This document shows positions 1 through 8,466 of a DNA stretch of 64,000 nt, piece by piece; position 1 is the stretch's first letter, and the number at the start of each line of letters is the position of its first letter. Under the pieces are notes generated by a model, which did not search any database, was not told the DNA's origin, and saw nothing but the letters and a program-made list of their open reading frames with translations. The DNA is taken from NCBI RefSeq assembly GCF_020687385.1, contig NZ_JAJEQM010000003.1, forward strand, positions 186,001 to 250,000. The letters are read 5' to 3'. The translations under genes were made by a program, and so were the position numbers. This stretch comes from Hominilimicola fabiformis. GTDB lineage: Bacteria; Bacillota; Clostridia; UBA1381.

Positions 1-1
1 C

Positions 2-1228
2 CTGGGTGATAATGCACATTTAAAAGTGAGAATGATTGACTGCGTCGGCTATATCGTGGACAGTTCGCTTGGGTATGTGGAGGATAACGAGCCGAGAATG
101 GTTACAACCCCGTGGTTTGACCACCCGATTGCTTTTAATGAGGCGGCGGAAATAGGTACGAAAAAAGTTATTTGCGAACATTCGACTATCGGTCTTGTTG
201 TTACGACTGACGGTACGATTACGGAGATTGACAGAAACGATTATGTTGACGCCGAAAACAGAGTTATAAATGAATTAAAAGCGATTAATAAGCCGTTTAT
301 CGTGCTGTTAAATTCGGTAGCGCCTAATTCGCAGAGCACACAGAATTTAAAGGCTGAACTTGAGGCAAAACACGGTGTACCTGTTGTGGCGGTGAATTGT
401 GAAGAACTTAATGCAACGGATATACATAATATTATTGAAACGGTGTTGTTTGAATTTCCGCTTAAAGAAATTAATATTAAAATTCCAGATTGGATTGAAG
501 AACTTGACAGTGAGCATTGGCTGAAAAAAGAGATATACGGTGCGATAATCGAAAAAATTGAGGACGTAAACCGTATTCGCGATGTGCGTGCATTGTCGGA
601 CGGTATGGGTGAGTGCGGTTTTGTTCAGCGTTCGTATATCGAGGGTATGGATTTGGGTGACGGTACGGTTAAGCTGTGTATGGAACTTCCGCAGGAGCTT
701 TTCTATCGTGTGCTTGGTGAAATGTCCGGCTTTGAAATTGACGGCGAACATCAGCTTATGACGCTTATGTCGGAGCTGGCACAGATGAAAGCACAGTATG
801 ATAAGGTGTCATTTGCACTTCACGAGGTGATGGAAAAGGGTTACGGAATTGTGTCACCGTCAACAGAAGAATTGACTCTTGACGAACCGAAAATCGTTAA
901 ACAAGGCGGTAGATTCGGTGTTAAACTTAAAGCGTCCGCACCGTCTATACATATGATTCGTGCGGATATTGAAACGGAAGTAAGTCCGATTGTCGGTACT
1001 GAAAAACAGTCGGAGGAACTTGTGCATTATCTGCTGTCGGAATTTGAAACAGATCCGACAAAAATTTGGCAGTCGAATATATTCGGTAAGTCGCTTTATG
1101 AGCTTGTAAATGAGGGACTTCATAATAAACTTTCAAGAATGCCTGAATCGGCAAGAATGAAATTAAAAGAAACTTTGCAGAGGATTATTAATGACGGAAG
1201 TAACGGCTTGATTTGTATAATTCTGTAA
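2..1228 (+). CDS. spoIVA: Stage IV sporulation protein A, 5' end missing
   Basis: SpoIVA is the mother-cell ATPase that polymerises on the forespore surface and anchors the spore coat. The frame is already open at base 2 (LGDNAHLKVRM...), so the N-terminal part with the Walker A motif lies outside the window; about 408 residues remain of a family near 490. Visible family marks are the DCVGY segment of the GTPase-like domain, the PWFDHPIAFNEAAEIGT stretch, the middle domain with RIRDVRALSDGMGECGF, and the very C-terminal GLICIIL, which is highly conserved in SpoIVA. It is followed 14 bases later by a lipoprotein gene. Its presence shows that the organism sporulates, which matters for the interrupted spoIIID further right. 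Identification is firm. Confidence 0.95.
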   Translation: MGDNAHLKVRMIDCVGYIVDSSLGYVEDNEPRMVTTPWFDHPIAFNEAAEIGTKKVICEHSTIGLVVTTDGTITEIDRNDYVDAENRVINELKAINKPFIVLLNSVAPNSQSTQNLKAELEAKHGVPVVAVNCEELNATDIHNIIETVLFEFPLKEINIKIPDWIEELDSEHWLKKEIYGAIIEKIEDVNRIRDVRALSDGMGECGFVQRSYIEGMDLGDGTVKLCMELPQELFYRVLGEMSGFEIDGEHQLMTLMSELAQMKAQYDKVSFALHEVMEKGYGIVSPSTEELTLDEPKIVKQGGRFGVKLKASAPSIHMIRADIETEVSPIVGTEKQSEELVHYLLSEFETDPTKIWQSNIFGKSLYELVNEGLHNKLSRMPESARMKLKETLQRIINDGSNGLICIIL

Positions 1229-1242
1229 TAAGGGGCTTGATA

Positions 1243-1935
1243 ATGAAACGTATAATAGCTGTAATCTTCGTGATTCTTTGTTTGTGCGGGTGCGATATGA
1301 AACGTATCCGCACAGAAAGCAGTATAAAGGAATATGAAACCGATTTTTCAACGGTGTATGCCGAAACAGTTAAATTCAGCGGTATGAAAAACAGTGAGCT
1401 TGAAAAAAATATCAACGCACAGATACAACAGTCCATAGACAGTGACCTTGTTGCTTTTGATTCCAAAGCACAGGAATGTAAGGATAATTTGCAAATGGGG
1501 AATAAGTGCGTTATGGAGATAGGTTGGGAGGAAACTTATAATAAAAATGATTTTATCAGTGTGGTTGAAGAAAAATATATTTATACCGGCGGTGCAAGAG
1601 GTACAACGGTGCATATTCCCGTAAATATAGATGTGTCTGGTGAAAAGGAAGTGAAACTTGCGGATTTGTTTGCTGATGATGGGTATGTCAGTACGCTTAA
1701 CAGAATGATTAATGAAGAAATGGAAAAACATTCGGAAGAATATAAGGATTTGTGGGCAAAGCCTGAAATAAAACAGGAACATCAGACGGATTTTTATATT
1801 CAAGATGATGATTTGGTTATATTCTTTCAACCGTATGATTTGTCATACTATGCTCGTGGATTCGTGGAATTTAGACTTGATTTGGAAGATTTGTCCGGGT
1901 ATATGAAAGAGGAATATAGACGACTGATTGATTAG
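1243..1935 (+). CDS. Lipoprotein with a DUF3298/RsiV-like domain
   Basis: Predicted surface lipoprotein of 230 residues. The start was placed at 1243 (MKRIIAV) because AGGGG at 1231 gives a ribosome site; the frame upstream overlaps spoIVA. The signal peptide ends in an LCGC lipobox with Cys17 as the lipidated residue. The mature part resembles DUF4163/DUF3298 proteins (RsiV, PdaC type): a YIYTGGARG segment, a KLADLF segment, then DFYIQDDDLVIFFQPYDLSYYARG. Family members include an anti-sigma factor and a peptidoglycan deacetylase accessory domain, but no catalytic domain is present here, so the function is unknown. It lies directly behind spoIVA and may share its transcript. Confidence 0.7.
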   Translation: MKRIIAVIFVILCLCGCDMKRIRTESSIKEYETDFSTVYAETVKFSGMKNSELEKNINAQIQQSIDSDLVAFDSKAQECKDNLQMGNKCVMEIGWEETYNKNDFISVVEEKYIYTGGARGTTVHIPVNIDVSGEKEVKLADLFADDGYVSTLNRMINEEMEKHSEEYKDLWAKPEIKQEHQTDFYIQDDDLVIFFQPYDLSYYARGFVEFRLDLEDLSGYMKEEYRRLID

Positions 1936-1960
1936 GGGCGACCGTCGGCCGCTCTTTTTT
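1936..1960 (+). terminator. Hairpin plus T-run after the lipoprotein gene
   Basis: GGGGCGACCG pairs imperfectly with CGGCCGCTC and is followed by seven T. It belongs to the short GGGCGACC...GGTCGCC hairpin family repeated near 6400-6520 and 6690-6715, and probably ends the spoIVA transcript. Confidence 0.55.
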
Positions 1961-1961
1961 T

Positions 1962-2060
1962 GCCACCCCACAGTCGCGTTTGCGACAGCTCCCCTCAAGG
2001 GGAGCAATATGGAAAGTCTCTCCTTGAGGAGAGGTGTCACGAAGTGACGGAGTGTTGGCA
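1962..2060. repeat. Intergenic palindromic repeat, copy A (inverted)
   Basis: A ~100-bp element starting GCCACCCC and ending GTTGGC. It contains the inner palindromes CTCCCCTCAAGGGGAG and CTCTCCTTGAGGAGAG and short outer arms (CAGTCG...CGACAG, GTCACGAAGTGAC). The same design occurs at 6577-6676 and 11071-11164 in the opposite orientation. It contains no gene. It looks like a REP/MITE-type non-coding repeat. Confidence 0.8.
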
Positions 2061-2063
2061 ACC

Positions 2064-5000
2064 TTACACATTAATTTCAAAATGATAACTACCGCCTACA
2101 AGTGTATGAATATCACCGTTAGGCAATTTCAAAGTTGCGGTTGTATTAGTCGGAACGGTGCAATCATACGTAAATTTACCGTCATGCAATTTCCATGCAG
2201 AACTGATTTTACCGTAAGGTGACGTAAAACTGCCTTTGGCATAAGTCAAACCGCCTCCGAATTTCGGTGAAAGCATAAATGATTTATACCCAAATTCAAC
2301 GGGACGAATACCAAGTATATCGGTAAAGAACCATTGACCTATCGCACCGTAAGAATAATGGTTAAACGAATTCATTGAAACATCGCCGAAAGTGCCTGTT
2401 TCGGCAATATACGAATTCCAACGCTCCCATATGGTTGTAGCACCGTTTTTGACACTGTAAAGCCAAGACGGATTGTCTTCCTGCTCAAGCAACTTAAAAG
2501 CAACATCATCAAGACCGACTTTTGAAAGTGCAGGTGCAAGATGTGATATACCGAGAAAGCCGACTGTAAGTTTGCCGTTGTTTCTCAATATTGAGTTTTT
2601 GAAATATTTTCTTGTATTTTTAAGCTTGTCTTTGGGGATAAGGTCAAAGTCAACTGCAAGTGCATATGCTGTTTGACTCGGACAGTGCGGAGTGTTTTCG
2701 GCATAATATGTATATCGCGTAACACTTCCATCAAGTGCGACCGATTCGCCGCAATGTGCGGTCTGTGAACTCACTTCGCCGTAATACGAAACAGAGCCGT
2801 CATCATTAACCCACGCATCATTGAATGCACGTTTTATATTTTCAAATAATTCAGTATATCGTTTTTCATCATCGGTTTTGCCGAGAATGTACGCGGTTCT
2901 GCGGAGTATGTCGGCAGAATGTGCGGCATATGCCGTTGCGGAATATATGTAAGGCGTGGAATTGTCATAAGTAAGGTGGTCGCCACGGCATTGCTGTACT
3001 TGAATATACGGAATTGTCGCAAGGTCGGATTGTTCCGGTACTTCCTTGCCGTCAACCGTTCGTACACCGTAATTACGGCGGTCAGTGCTGCTTTGATATT
3101 CAACCCACTTTTTCATCATATCATAGCATTTTTTAAGTATGCGTATATCGCCGTATGTTTCATACATTTCCCACGGCACAATCGTTGCGGCGTCGCCCCA
3201 ACCGCCGCAACCGTCAATGCGGTTATCACCGCCAAGAGGGGCGGTATCGGGAACAGCACCGTTTTTATTGTACATAGTTTGTGCGTCAATCAAATCATCA
3301 AGCCATTTGTCGATAAACGACTTTATGTTCATATTATATGCACCTGTTTTTGCAAAAACCTGCATATCACCCGTCCAACCCATACGCTCGTTGCGTTGCG
3401 GACAATCAGTAGGAATTAGCAGAAAATTGCCGATTTCACCCCAACGGATATTGTGCTGAAGCCTGTTAATAAGCGGATTTGAACATTCAAATTCACCTGT
3501 AACAATATCAATATTCGATATTGCAAGACCGTCAACCGAGATAATCATATCTTTTGATATATCGCAACCGTTACCGCTGATTTCCGCATATCTGAAACCG
3601 TGTGACGTGAAAGTAGGAATAAACTCCTCCGTATCACGTCCGCAAAGTGTATAAATATCGGTATTTGCGGCGGAACGCAGATTTTTTATATAAATACAGC
3701 CGTCTTTATGCGTCATTTCGCCGTAACGAATTTTAATCGACTGACCGCATTGACCTTTAACTTTCAATTTTATTGTTCCGACCATATTTTGACCGACATC
3801 ATAAACGAAATGATTTTTCGGATTTTCACACACGAATTTACCGACAAAGTTTTTTATAATTTTTGCAGTGTTACCCTTTTGGGCGGTTAATTTAAAATCA
3901 GTATCGGATAGTGTGCCGTTTGTCGGGACAGGCTTTTTAGGTTGTTGTTTGATACCGCATTTAACCCAGCGTTTATCGTCCGCAAGGGGATTGTATTCAA
4001 GCCTTGCGTCATAGCTTTCACCGTCAAAATAATCACAGTCGCTTATCGGTGCTTTATCAGTAAACTCCCACGAACTGTCTGTTTTGATAACCTCGCTTGT
4101 TCCGTCAGTGTAGACAATATTCAGCATAGCAATAAATGAACTCTCTTTGCCGTATATCATAGCACCGCTGTAACCGCAAAAGCCCGAATAATGTCCTCTT
4201 CCAAGAACTGCACTTATGACATTTTTACCGTCTGCAAGCATATCGGTAACGTCAAAAGTTTGGTATTGAATTCTTAGTCTGTAGTCGGTAAAACCGGGAT
4301 TGTAAAAATCGTCACTGACTTTTTCGCCGTTTATGCAGGCATTGTAAAAACCTTGCGCAGATGCATAAAGACGTGCCGATTTGATTGTTTTTTCTATATT
4401 GAAACGTTTGCGGAGATTTACAGACGGTACGGGATTGACAATTTCAAATGCGTTGTTGATTGTGAGTTTTCCGTTTTCGTATGTGCCGAGTGCTGAAAGT
4501 AAGCCGTTTTCAAAATTATCCTCTTGCAAAACAAGATTGTTTGTTTCGATTTTTAAGTGACTGATTTCGGCAACGCTGTTTAGCTGATTAAAGCCGACAG
4601 ACATTAAAAATGTCTTGCGTGGCTGATTTATGATATTTTTCGGAAGAATATCTTCATCAATTACTTTTTGACCGTTCAGATAAAGAAGTACATTTGTTTT
4701 GTTTACCGATAATTCAAGGCTGTCGGAATGTTCGGTAACATGAAATGTACCGAGTAATTTTTTATACGGAACATTGTCATTCCAAGCATTGTCGGATATT
4801 TCGTAAACAGAAACGCTGTCTTTGCAGATGTTAAATAGGACATAGTTATCTTTATTTCTTGCGTTCGCAACCAAGCCGAGATTGTCCGACTTGAAAGTAC
4901 AAGAAATTTTATAGTTATCAACGGCATATGTGTTGACGGTTTCTTGCGGACTGCCAATCCAATCGGCATTAAATTCATTATTCATTAAGCCTGTTTCAAA

Positions 5001-5294
5001 ATCGGCAGTATCGCTTGTGTATTCATTGCCTTGTTCGTCCCATACGATTACTTGCCAAGAATACTTTGTCATAGCCGATAAAGATCGACCGTTGTATTCA
5101 ATGCAGATTGAGCGGTCAGACGTAACTTTACCGCTGTCCCAAACCGTATCATTGTCGGAGCGAACAATAATTCTGTAAGCGGTTTGAACAGTACCGCTGA
5201 TTTTCGATTGCAGTTTCCAAGAAAATCGCGGTTTCTTTTCATCAATTCCGATTGGATTTATTAAATCCTCTGTTTTCATATCGTAAATAATCAT
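2064..5294 (-). CDS. Alpha-L-rhamnosidase (GH78 family)
   Basis: Cytoplasmic exo-glycosidase predicted to release terminal L-rhamnose from oligosaccharides such as rhamnogalacturonan fragments. About 1076 residues with no signal peptide. The start at 5294 (MIIYDMKTEDL) was chosen over an upstream in-frame Met because GGAG lies 9-10 bases before it. The N-terminal fibronectin-like part carries ENPIG-like and FSWKL motifs. A lectin-like insert follows (about 130-270), then the second beta-sandwich with FYNACINGEKVSDDFYNPGF. The (alpha/alpha)6 catalytic domain has CPQRNERMGWTGD around residue 628, with the conserved acidic residues, and GATTIWERWNSY later. A C-terminal beta-sandwich ends the protein. 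It stands alone with its own promoter, divergent from the ECF transporter gene. Confidence 0.93.
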   Translation of the reverse strand: MIIYDMKTEDLINPIGIDEKKPRFSWKLQSKISGTVQTAYRIIVRSDNDTVWDSGKVTSDRSICIEYNGRSLSAMTKYSWQVIVWDEQGNEYTSDTADFETGLMNNEFNADWIGSPQETVNTYAVDNYKISCTFKSDNLGLVANARNKDNYVLFNICKDSVSVYEISDNAWNDNVPYKKLLGTFHVTEHSDSLELSVNKTNVLLYLNGQKVIDEDILPKNIINQPRKTFLMSVGFNQLNSVAEISHLKIETNNLVLQEDNFENGLLSALGTYENGKLTINNAFEIVNPVPSVNLRKRFNIEKTIKSARLYASAQGFYNACINGEKVSDDFYNPGFTDYRLRIQYQTFDVTDMLADGKNVISAVLGRGHYSGFCGYSGAMIYGKESSFIAMLNIVYTDGTSEVIKTDSSWEFTDKAPISDCDYFDGESYDARLEYNPLADDKRWVKCGIKQQPKKPVPTNGTLSDTDFKLTAQKGNTAKIIKNFVGKFVCENPKNHFVYDVGQNMVGTIKLKVKGQCGQSIKIRYGEMTHKDGCIYIKNLRSAANTDIYTLCGRDTEEFIPTFTSHGFRYAEISGNGCDISKDMIISVDGLAISNIDIVTGEFECSNPLINRLQHNIRWGEIGNFLLIPTDCPQRNERMGWTGDMQVFAKTGAYNMNIKSFIDKWLDDLIDAQTMYNKNGAVPDTAPLGGDNRIDGCGGWGDAATIVPWEMYETYGDIRILKKCYDMMKKWVEYQSSTDRRNYGVRTVDGKEVPEQSDLATIPYIQVQQCRGDHLTYDNSTPYIYSATAYAAHSADILRRTAYILGKTDDEKRYTELFENIKRAFNDAWVNDDGSVSYYGEVSSQTAHCGESVALDGSVTRYTYYAENTPHCPSQTAYALAVDFDLIPKDKLKNTRKYFKNSILRNNGKLTVGFLGISHLAPALSKVGLDDVAFKLLEQEDNPSWLYSVKNGATTIWERWNSYIAETGTFGDVSMNSFNHYSYGAIGQWFFTDILGIRPVEFGYKSFMLSPKFGGGLTYAKGSFTSPYGKISSAWKLHDGKFTYDCTVPTNTTATLKLPNGDIHTLVGGSYHFEINV

Positions 5295-5325
5295 AATTCT
5301 AATCTCCGTCTGTTTTATTAATATC

Positions 5326-5334
5326 ATTATACCA
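5326..5334 (-). promoter_or_regulatory. Extended -10 promoter of the rhamnosidase gene
   Basis: Read on the minus strand the sequence is TGGTATAAT, a consensus -10 with the TGn extension, about 30 bases upstream of the start codon. The -35 is weak (TTGAAA at 5352-5357 with a 20-base spacer), as is common with extended -10 promoters. Confidence 0.65.
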
Positions 5335-5394
5335 TAGCACAATATAAAATGTTTCAAAATTTTGCTTGAAATCGTTTATTTTTTGCTTTGTATT

Positions 5395-5423
5395 TTGACA
5401 TTGCATATAATATTTGATATAAT
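5395..5423 (+). promoter_or_regulatory. Consensus sigma-A promoter of the ECF S-component gene
   Basis: TTGACA (5395-5400), 17-base spacer, TATAAT (5418-5423), with a TGA extension of the -10. AGAAGGGAGAG follows ahead of the ATG at 5453. Confidence 0.85.
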
Positions 5424-5452
5424 ATGCAAGTTAAAAGAAGGGAGAGATTAGA

Positions 5453-6019
5453 ATGAAGAAAAATGTAAAGAAAATAACGGTCGGAGGACTGCTTATCGCA
5501 TTGGCACTTGTATTGCCTATGGCATTTCATTTAACGGGAGTACCGCAACCGGGTCAAGTATTTTTGCCTATGCACATACCTGTATTACTCGGAGGATTTG
5601 TTTTAGGACCTGTGTTTGGATTTTTTGTAGGATTGTTTTCACCGATTATAAGCTCTGTTTTGACGGGTATGCCGGCAGTAGGCAGATTGCCGTTTATGAT
5701 GATTGAGCTTGCGGTATACGGATTGGTAAGCGGTTTGATGTATAATACATTTAAGTTTAATAAGAAGAAAATGGGGACATATATTTCACTTTTAACTGCA
5801 ATGCTTTGCGGTAGAATTGTGTATGCAATTTCATTGTTTGTTGCAGTAAATCTTATGGGTATACAGTGTGGCGGACCTATTGCGGCAGTTACCGCAACAG
5901 TCAGCGGTGTACCTGGAATTATAATTCAAGTTTTGATAATTCCGCCTGTTGTATATGCACTTGAAAGGAGCGGTTACATTGACAGACATTTTAGAATCTG
6001 CAAAGGAACAGTTGCATAA
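5453..6019 (+). CDS. ECF-type transporter substrate-binding (S) component
   Basis: Small, very hydrophobic membrane protein of 188 residues with about six membrane segments. The FLPMHIPVLLGGFVLGP stretch is typical of energy-coupling-factor S components that capture vitamins; the ligand cannot be read from sequence. S components work with a shared EcfA/A'/T module, which is not in this window, so it is probably group II and uses one encoded elsewhere. A consensus promoter and AGAAGGGAGAG ribosome site precede it. The next gene starts inside its 3' end (41-base overlap), so the two are translationally linked. Substrate assignment remains open. Confidence 0.8.
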   Translation: MKKNVKKITVGGLLIALALVLPMAFHLTGVPQPGQVFLPMHIPVLLGGFVLGPVFGFFVGLFSPIISSVLTGMPAVGRLPFMMIELAVYGLVSGLMYNTFKFNKKKMGTYISLLTAMLCGRIVYAISLFVAVNLMGIQCGGPIAAVTATVSGVPGIIIQVLIIPPVVYALERSGYIDRHFRICKGTVA

Positions 6020-6413
6020 TAATAATTTTTCTATTGTGATTGTAGGCGAAAATGATGTTTATACTTCAACGAAACACGGCGTTGCACCACTTTTGGAAAT
6101 TCTTGACGGTGGAAATGATGTTATAAAAAATTCGTTTGTTGCCGATAAAGTTGTCGGTAAAGCGGCGGCTTTACTTATGGTAAAAGGCGGGGTAAAAGAG
6201 GTTTATGCCGATATTATAAGCTCTCATGCACTTGATGTTTTTGAAAAATATAAGATTAAGACATATTACGGTAATTTGGTTGAGTATATTATAAATCGTG
6301 ATAAAACAGGTATGTGTCCTATGGAAAAGGCAGTGCTTGAAGTAGATGAACCAAATACGGCATATGATGTGCTGAAAAAGAAAATTGCTGAAATGAGAAA
6401 GGGCGGTCATTGA
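5979..6413 (+). CDS. DUF1893 protein, deaminase-like fold
   Basis: A 144-residue protein of the DUF1893 family, whose known structure (Thermotoga TM1506) has a cytidine-deaminase-like fold without an established reaction. A TTG start at 5979 was chosen because AAGGAG lies 8 bases upstream; it begins LTDILESAKEQL. Recognisable parts are the VADKVVGKAAALLMVKGGV helix region and NRDKTGMCPMEKAVL, which resembles the PCxxE zinc segment of deaminases but keeps only one Cys. The 41-base overlap with the S-component gene suggests a shared role, perhaps handling a salvaged vitamin or nucleoside; that is inference. Confidence 0.8.
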   Translation: MTDILESAKEQLHNNNFSIVIVGENDVYTSTKHGVAPLLEILDGGNDVIKNSFVADKVVGKAAALLMVKGGVKEVYADIISSHALDVFEKYKIKTYYGNLVEYIINRDKTGMCPMEKAVLEVDEPNTAYDVLKKKIAEMRKGGH

Positions 6414-6422
6414 TCGCCTTTT
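6398..6422 (+). terminator. Hairpin over the DUF1893 stop codon
   Basis: AAAGGGCGGTCA pairs with TGATCGCCTTTT around the TGA stop, ending in four T. Two further hairpins of the same GGGCGRCC...GGTCGCC type follow at about 6443-6466 and 6500-6522. Confidence 0.65.
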
Positions 6423-6576
6423 GCTATATAATAAATATTTCGTAGGGCGGCCGTTGGTCGCCTTTTTGTGTGGTTTTGTATTGCAATACGGCAAGTGTTT
6501 CGTAGGGGCGACCATTGGTCGCCCTTAATGAGTTAGTGTGTGTGGGAAAAGGGACGGCACCACGACGTCCTTTTTT

Positions 6577-6676
6577 GCCACCACTCCGTCACTGCGTGCC
6601 ACCTCTCCTCAAGGAGAGGCATTTTGTAAGGCTCCCATAGAGGGGAGCTGTCGGCAAAACCGACTGAGGGGTGGTG
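6577..6676. repeat. Intergenic palindromic repeat, copy B
   Basis: Begins GCCACCACTCCGTCACTG and ends GACTGAGGGGTGG. It contains CTCTCCTCAAGGAGAG and an imperfect GGCTCCC...GGGGAGC arm pair. It is opposite in orientation to copy A and the same as copy C. Confidence 0.8.
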
Positions 6677-6739
6677 ATAGAAAAATAGGCAACGGCGACC
6701 GATGATCGCCCCTACGAAATATAAAAACGCACAAAAAAA

Positions 6740-6762
6740 CACCGCCGTATCGGCGGTGTCAA
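6740..6762 (-). terminator. Intrinsic terminator downstream of the HtrA gene
   Basis: On the minus strand GACACCGCC-GATAC-GGCGGTG is followed by seven T. The position, about 200 bases past the protease stop codon with no gene between, fits the end of that transcript. Confidence 0.75.
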
Positions 6763-6877
6763 AAACATATACATATTGGGGGGAGTAAATGTTTTAAATG
6801 GGGGAGTTATCACAACTATAAAAGATGTAATATATATATGAAACAAATATCAAAGATATTTGTAACTTTTGGGGGGA

Positions 6878-6902
6878 CCCTTGCCTTTGGGGAAGGCAAG
6901 GG
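6878..6902. repeat. Perfect 10-bp hairpin without T-run
   Basis: CCCTTGCCTT, loop TGGGG, AAGGCAAGGG. No T-run follows on either strand, so it is not a classical terminator. It lies in the 3' untranslated region of the HtrA gene and may protect the mRNA end. Confidence 0.5.
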
Positions 6903-6964
6903 CATATGAAAAAAAGGATGGTATCGACTGTTTTTACACAGTCTATCAATTAAAACTGGATAGC

Positions 6965-8206
6965 TTATTTAGTTTTATCTGCCGAGTCTTCCATCAAGCG
7001 AACCTGTACTTCCATAGTTTCACCGTCTCTTAAAATCTTAAAGGTCAAATAATCGCCCGCTTTTTTCTTATCACGGATTTCGTTGACCTCCTCGGTAGAT
7101 GAGACCTTCTGACCGTCAACTTCAAGAATCATATCGTTGACTTTAAGTCCGGCCTCTGCCGCTCCGCTGCCCTCGGAAACACTTCCGATAAACAAACCGT
7201 AGCCTGTATCTTTGATACCGATTCCGACAAGCGGTCTGCCTGTCACGTATCCTGATGCCATCAAGTCGTCAATGATTGGTTTTGCCTCTGATATTGCGAT
7301 AGCAAATCCCATACCTTCAACGCCTGTGGTTGATAATTTAACTGAGTTAATACCTATAACCTCACCGTATTGGTTTATTAAAGCACCGCCCGAGTTACCT
7401 GAGTTAATGGCGGCATCTGTCTGCAATAGGTTATAAGTTCTGTTATCTATATTCATTGTTCTGTTTACGGCACTGATTATACCTGACGTAACTGAACCGG
7501 AAAATTCCTGTCCCATCGGGTTACCGATTGCAACTGCCGTTTCACCGACTTGAACTGTTGTCGAGTCGCCGAGTGTTGCGGCTGTAAGCTTTGTTGAACC
7601 CGGATCTATTTTCAAAACCGCAAGGTCTGTTTTTGTATCCTGACCTACAAGTTTTGCGGTGAATTCATCACCTGTATTAAGTATTACCGATATTTCCGAA
7701 GCACCGTCAATAACGTGCTGATTTGTTACAATGTAACCATCGTCTTGGAAAATAATCCCCGAACCGCTGCCTTGTTCAACGGTTTGACCGTCTGTGCTTC
7801 CGTCGCCGCTTGAATAATAATATCTTCCGCTGAACGGATCGTAATATTTTTGCGGTTGAACTGTAGTCTTGTTTATAACACCGACAACACTTGGTCCGAC
7901 TTGTTCTGCAATTTCGGGAATTGTAAGAACTTTCTTACCGTTTTTGTATGCTGCAAGTTGAGCTGAATCCGAAGATGATGAATCATCCGATTGTGTTGTT
8001 GCACTTGCAACTGCCGCACTTTGAGTGTTGTTGTTCATATTCTTTTGCATAAAGTACATTCCTGTTCCGAATACACCTGCTGTAAATATGCTTGCAGCAA
8101 GAGCTGAACAGACAGCTGTTAACCATACTTTTTGTTTTTTCTCTTTCTTTGGCTTTTGGTCGTAAATAATCAAGTCAGTTGATTCTGTATAAGGGTATTT
8201 CTTCAT
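6965..8206 (-). CDS. htrA: HtrA/DegP-type membrane-anchored serine protease
   Basis: Surface quality-control protease that degrades misfolded exported proteins. It has 413 residues from the start at 8206 (MKKYPYTES), chosen because AGGAGG lies 9 bases upstream; the earlier in-frame ATG touches the ribosome site. The order is a short cytoplasmic Lys-rich tail, one membrane segment at about 27-50, a Ser-rich linker, a trypsin-like domain with catalytic His164 (TNQHV), Asp194 (TKTDLAVL) and Ser272 (GNSGG), and one PDZ domain at about 315-400. All three catalytic residues are present. It has a single-gene unit with a terminator at 6740-6762 and is divergent from polA. Confidence 0.95.
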   Translation of the reverse strand: MKKYPYTESTDLIIYDQKPKKEKKQKVWLTAVCSALAASIFTAGVFGTGMYFMQKNMNNNTQSAAVASATTQSDDSSSSDSAQLAAYKNGKKVLTIPEIAEQVGPSVVGVINKTTVQPQKYYDPFSGRYYYSSGDGSTDGQTVEQGSGSGIIFQDDGYIVTNQHVIDGASEISVILNTGDEFTAKLVGQDTKTDLAVLKIDPGSTKLTAATLGDSTTVQVGETAVAIGNPMGQEFSGSVTSGIISAVNRTMNIDNRTYNLLQTDAAINSGNSGGALINQYGEVIGINSVKLSTTGVEGMGFAIAISEAKPIIDDLMASGYVTGRPLVGIGIKDTGYGLFIGSVSEGSGAAEAGLKVNDMILEVDGQKVSSTEEVNEIRDKKKAGDYLTFKILRDGETMEVQVRLMEDSADKTK

Positions 8207-8368
8207 GGTCGTCATCCTCCTTATATCATTATTATCAAAACAATCTAAATTCATACTCTTTATAGCTTTCCTTTGACTATGGTTATATGATACAGTACAC
8301 TTTTGACACTGGTATGAATTAAATGTAAATAGAAATGACTTATTTTATGAACAAAGTGTGAACAGGTA

Positions 8369-8397
8369 TTGACAAATAGAGATAATAAGGTTAGAAT
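8369..8397 (+). promoter_or_regulatory. Sigma-A promoter of polA
   Basis: TTGACA (8369-8374), 17 bases, TAGAAT (8392-8397), about 70 bases ahead of the polA start codon. Confidence 0.75.
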
Positions 8398-8466
8398 ATG
8401 TATAAATGCGAATTATTTGCAACAAAATATACACGCAAAGATATTATAAAGTAGAAAGGATTTTAT

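Larger units (their letters stand above)
6414..6964. other. Gene-free 550-bp region made of repeats and hairpins
   Basis: No credible gene. It holds, left to right, two GTAGGGGCGACC-type hairpins (about 6443-6522), a GGGACG...CGTCC hairpin with T-run (about 6551-6576), palindromic repeat copy B (6577-6676), an inverted copy of the GGCGACC hairpin (about 6693-6715), the HtrA terminator (6740-6762), an AT-rich stretch, and a strong 10-bp hairpin (6878-6902). Confidence 0.75.

Noticed and set aside
5295-5357. Longer N-terminus of the rhamnosidase from a start at 5357
   Set aside because: The extra residues would be translated from the -10 promoter region; GGAG before 5294 decides the start.
6878-6902. 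Terminator on the plus strand
   Set aside because: A strong stem but no T-run on either strand within the next bases.
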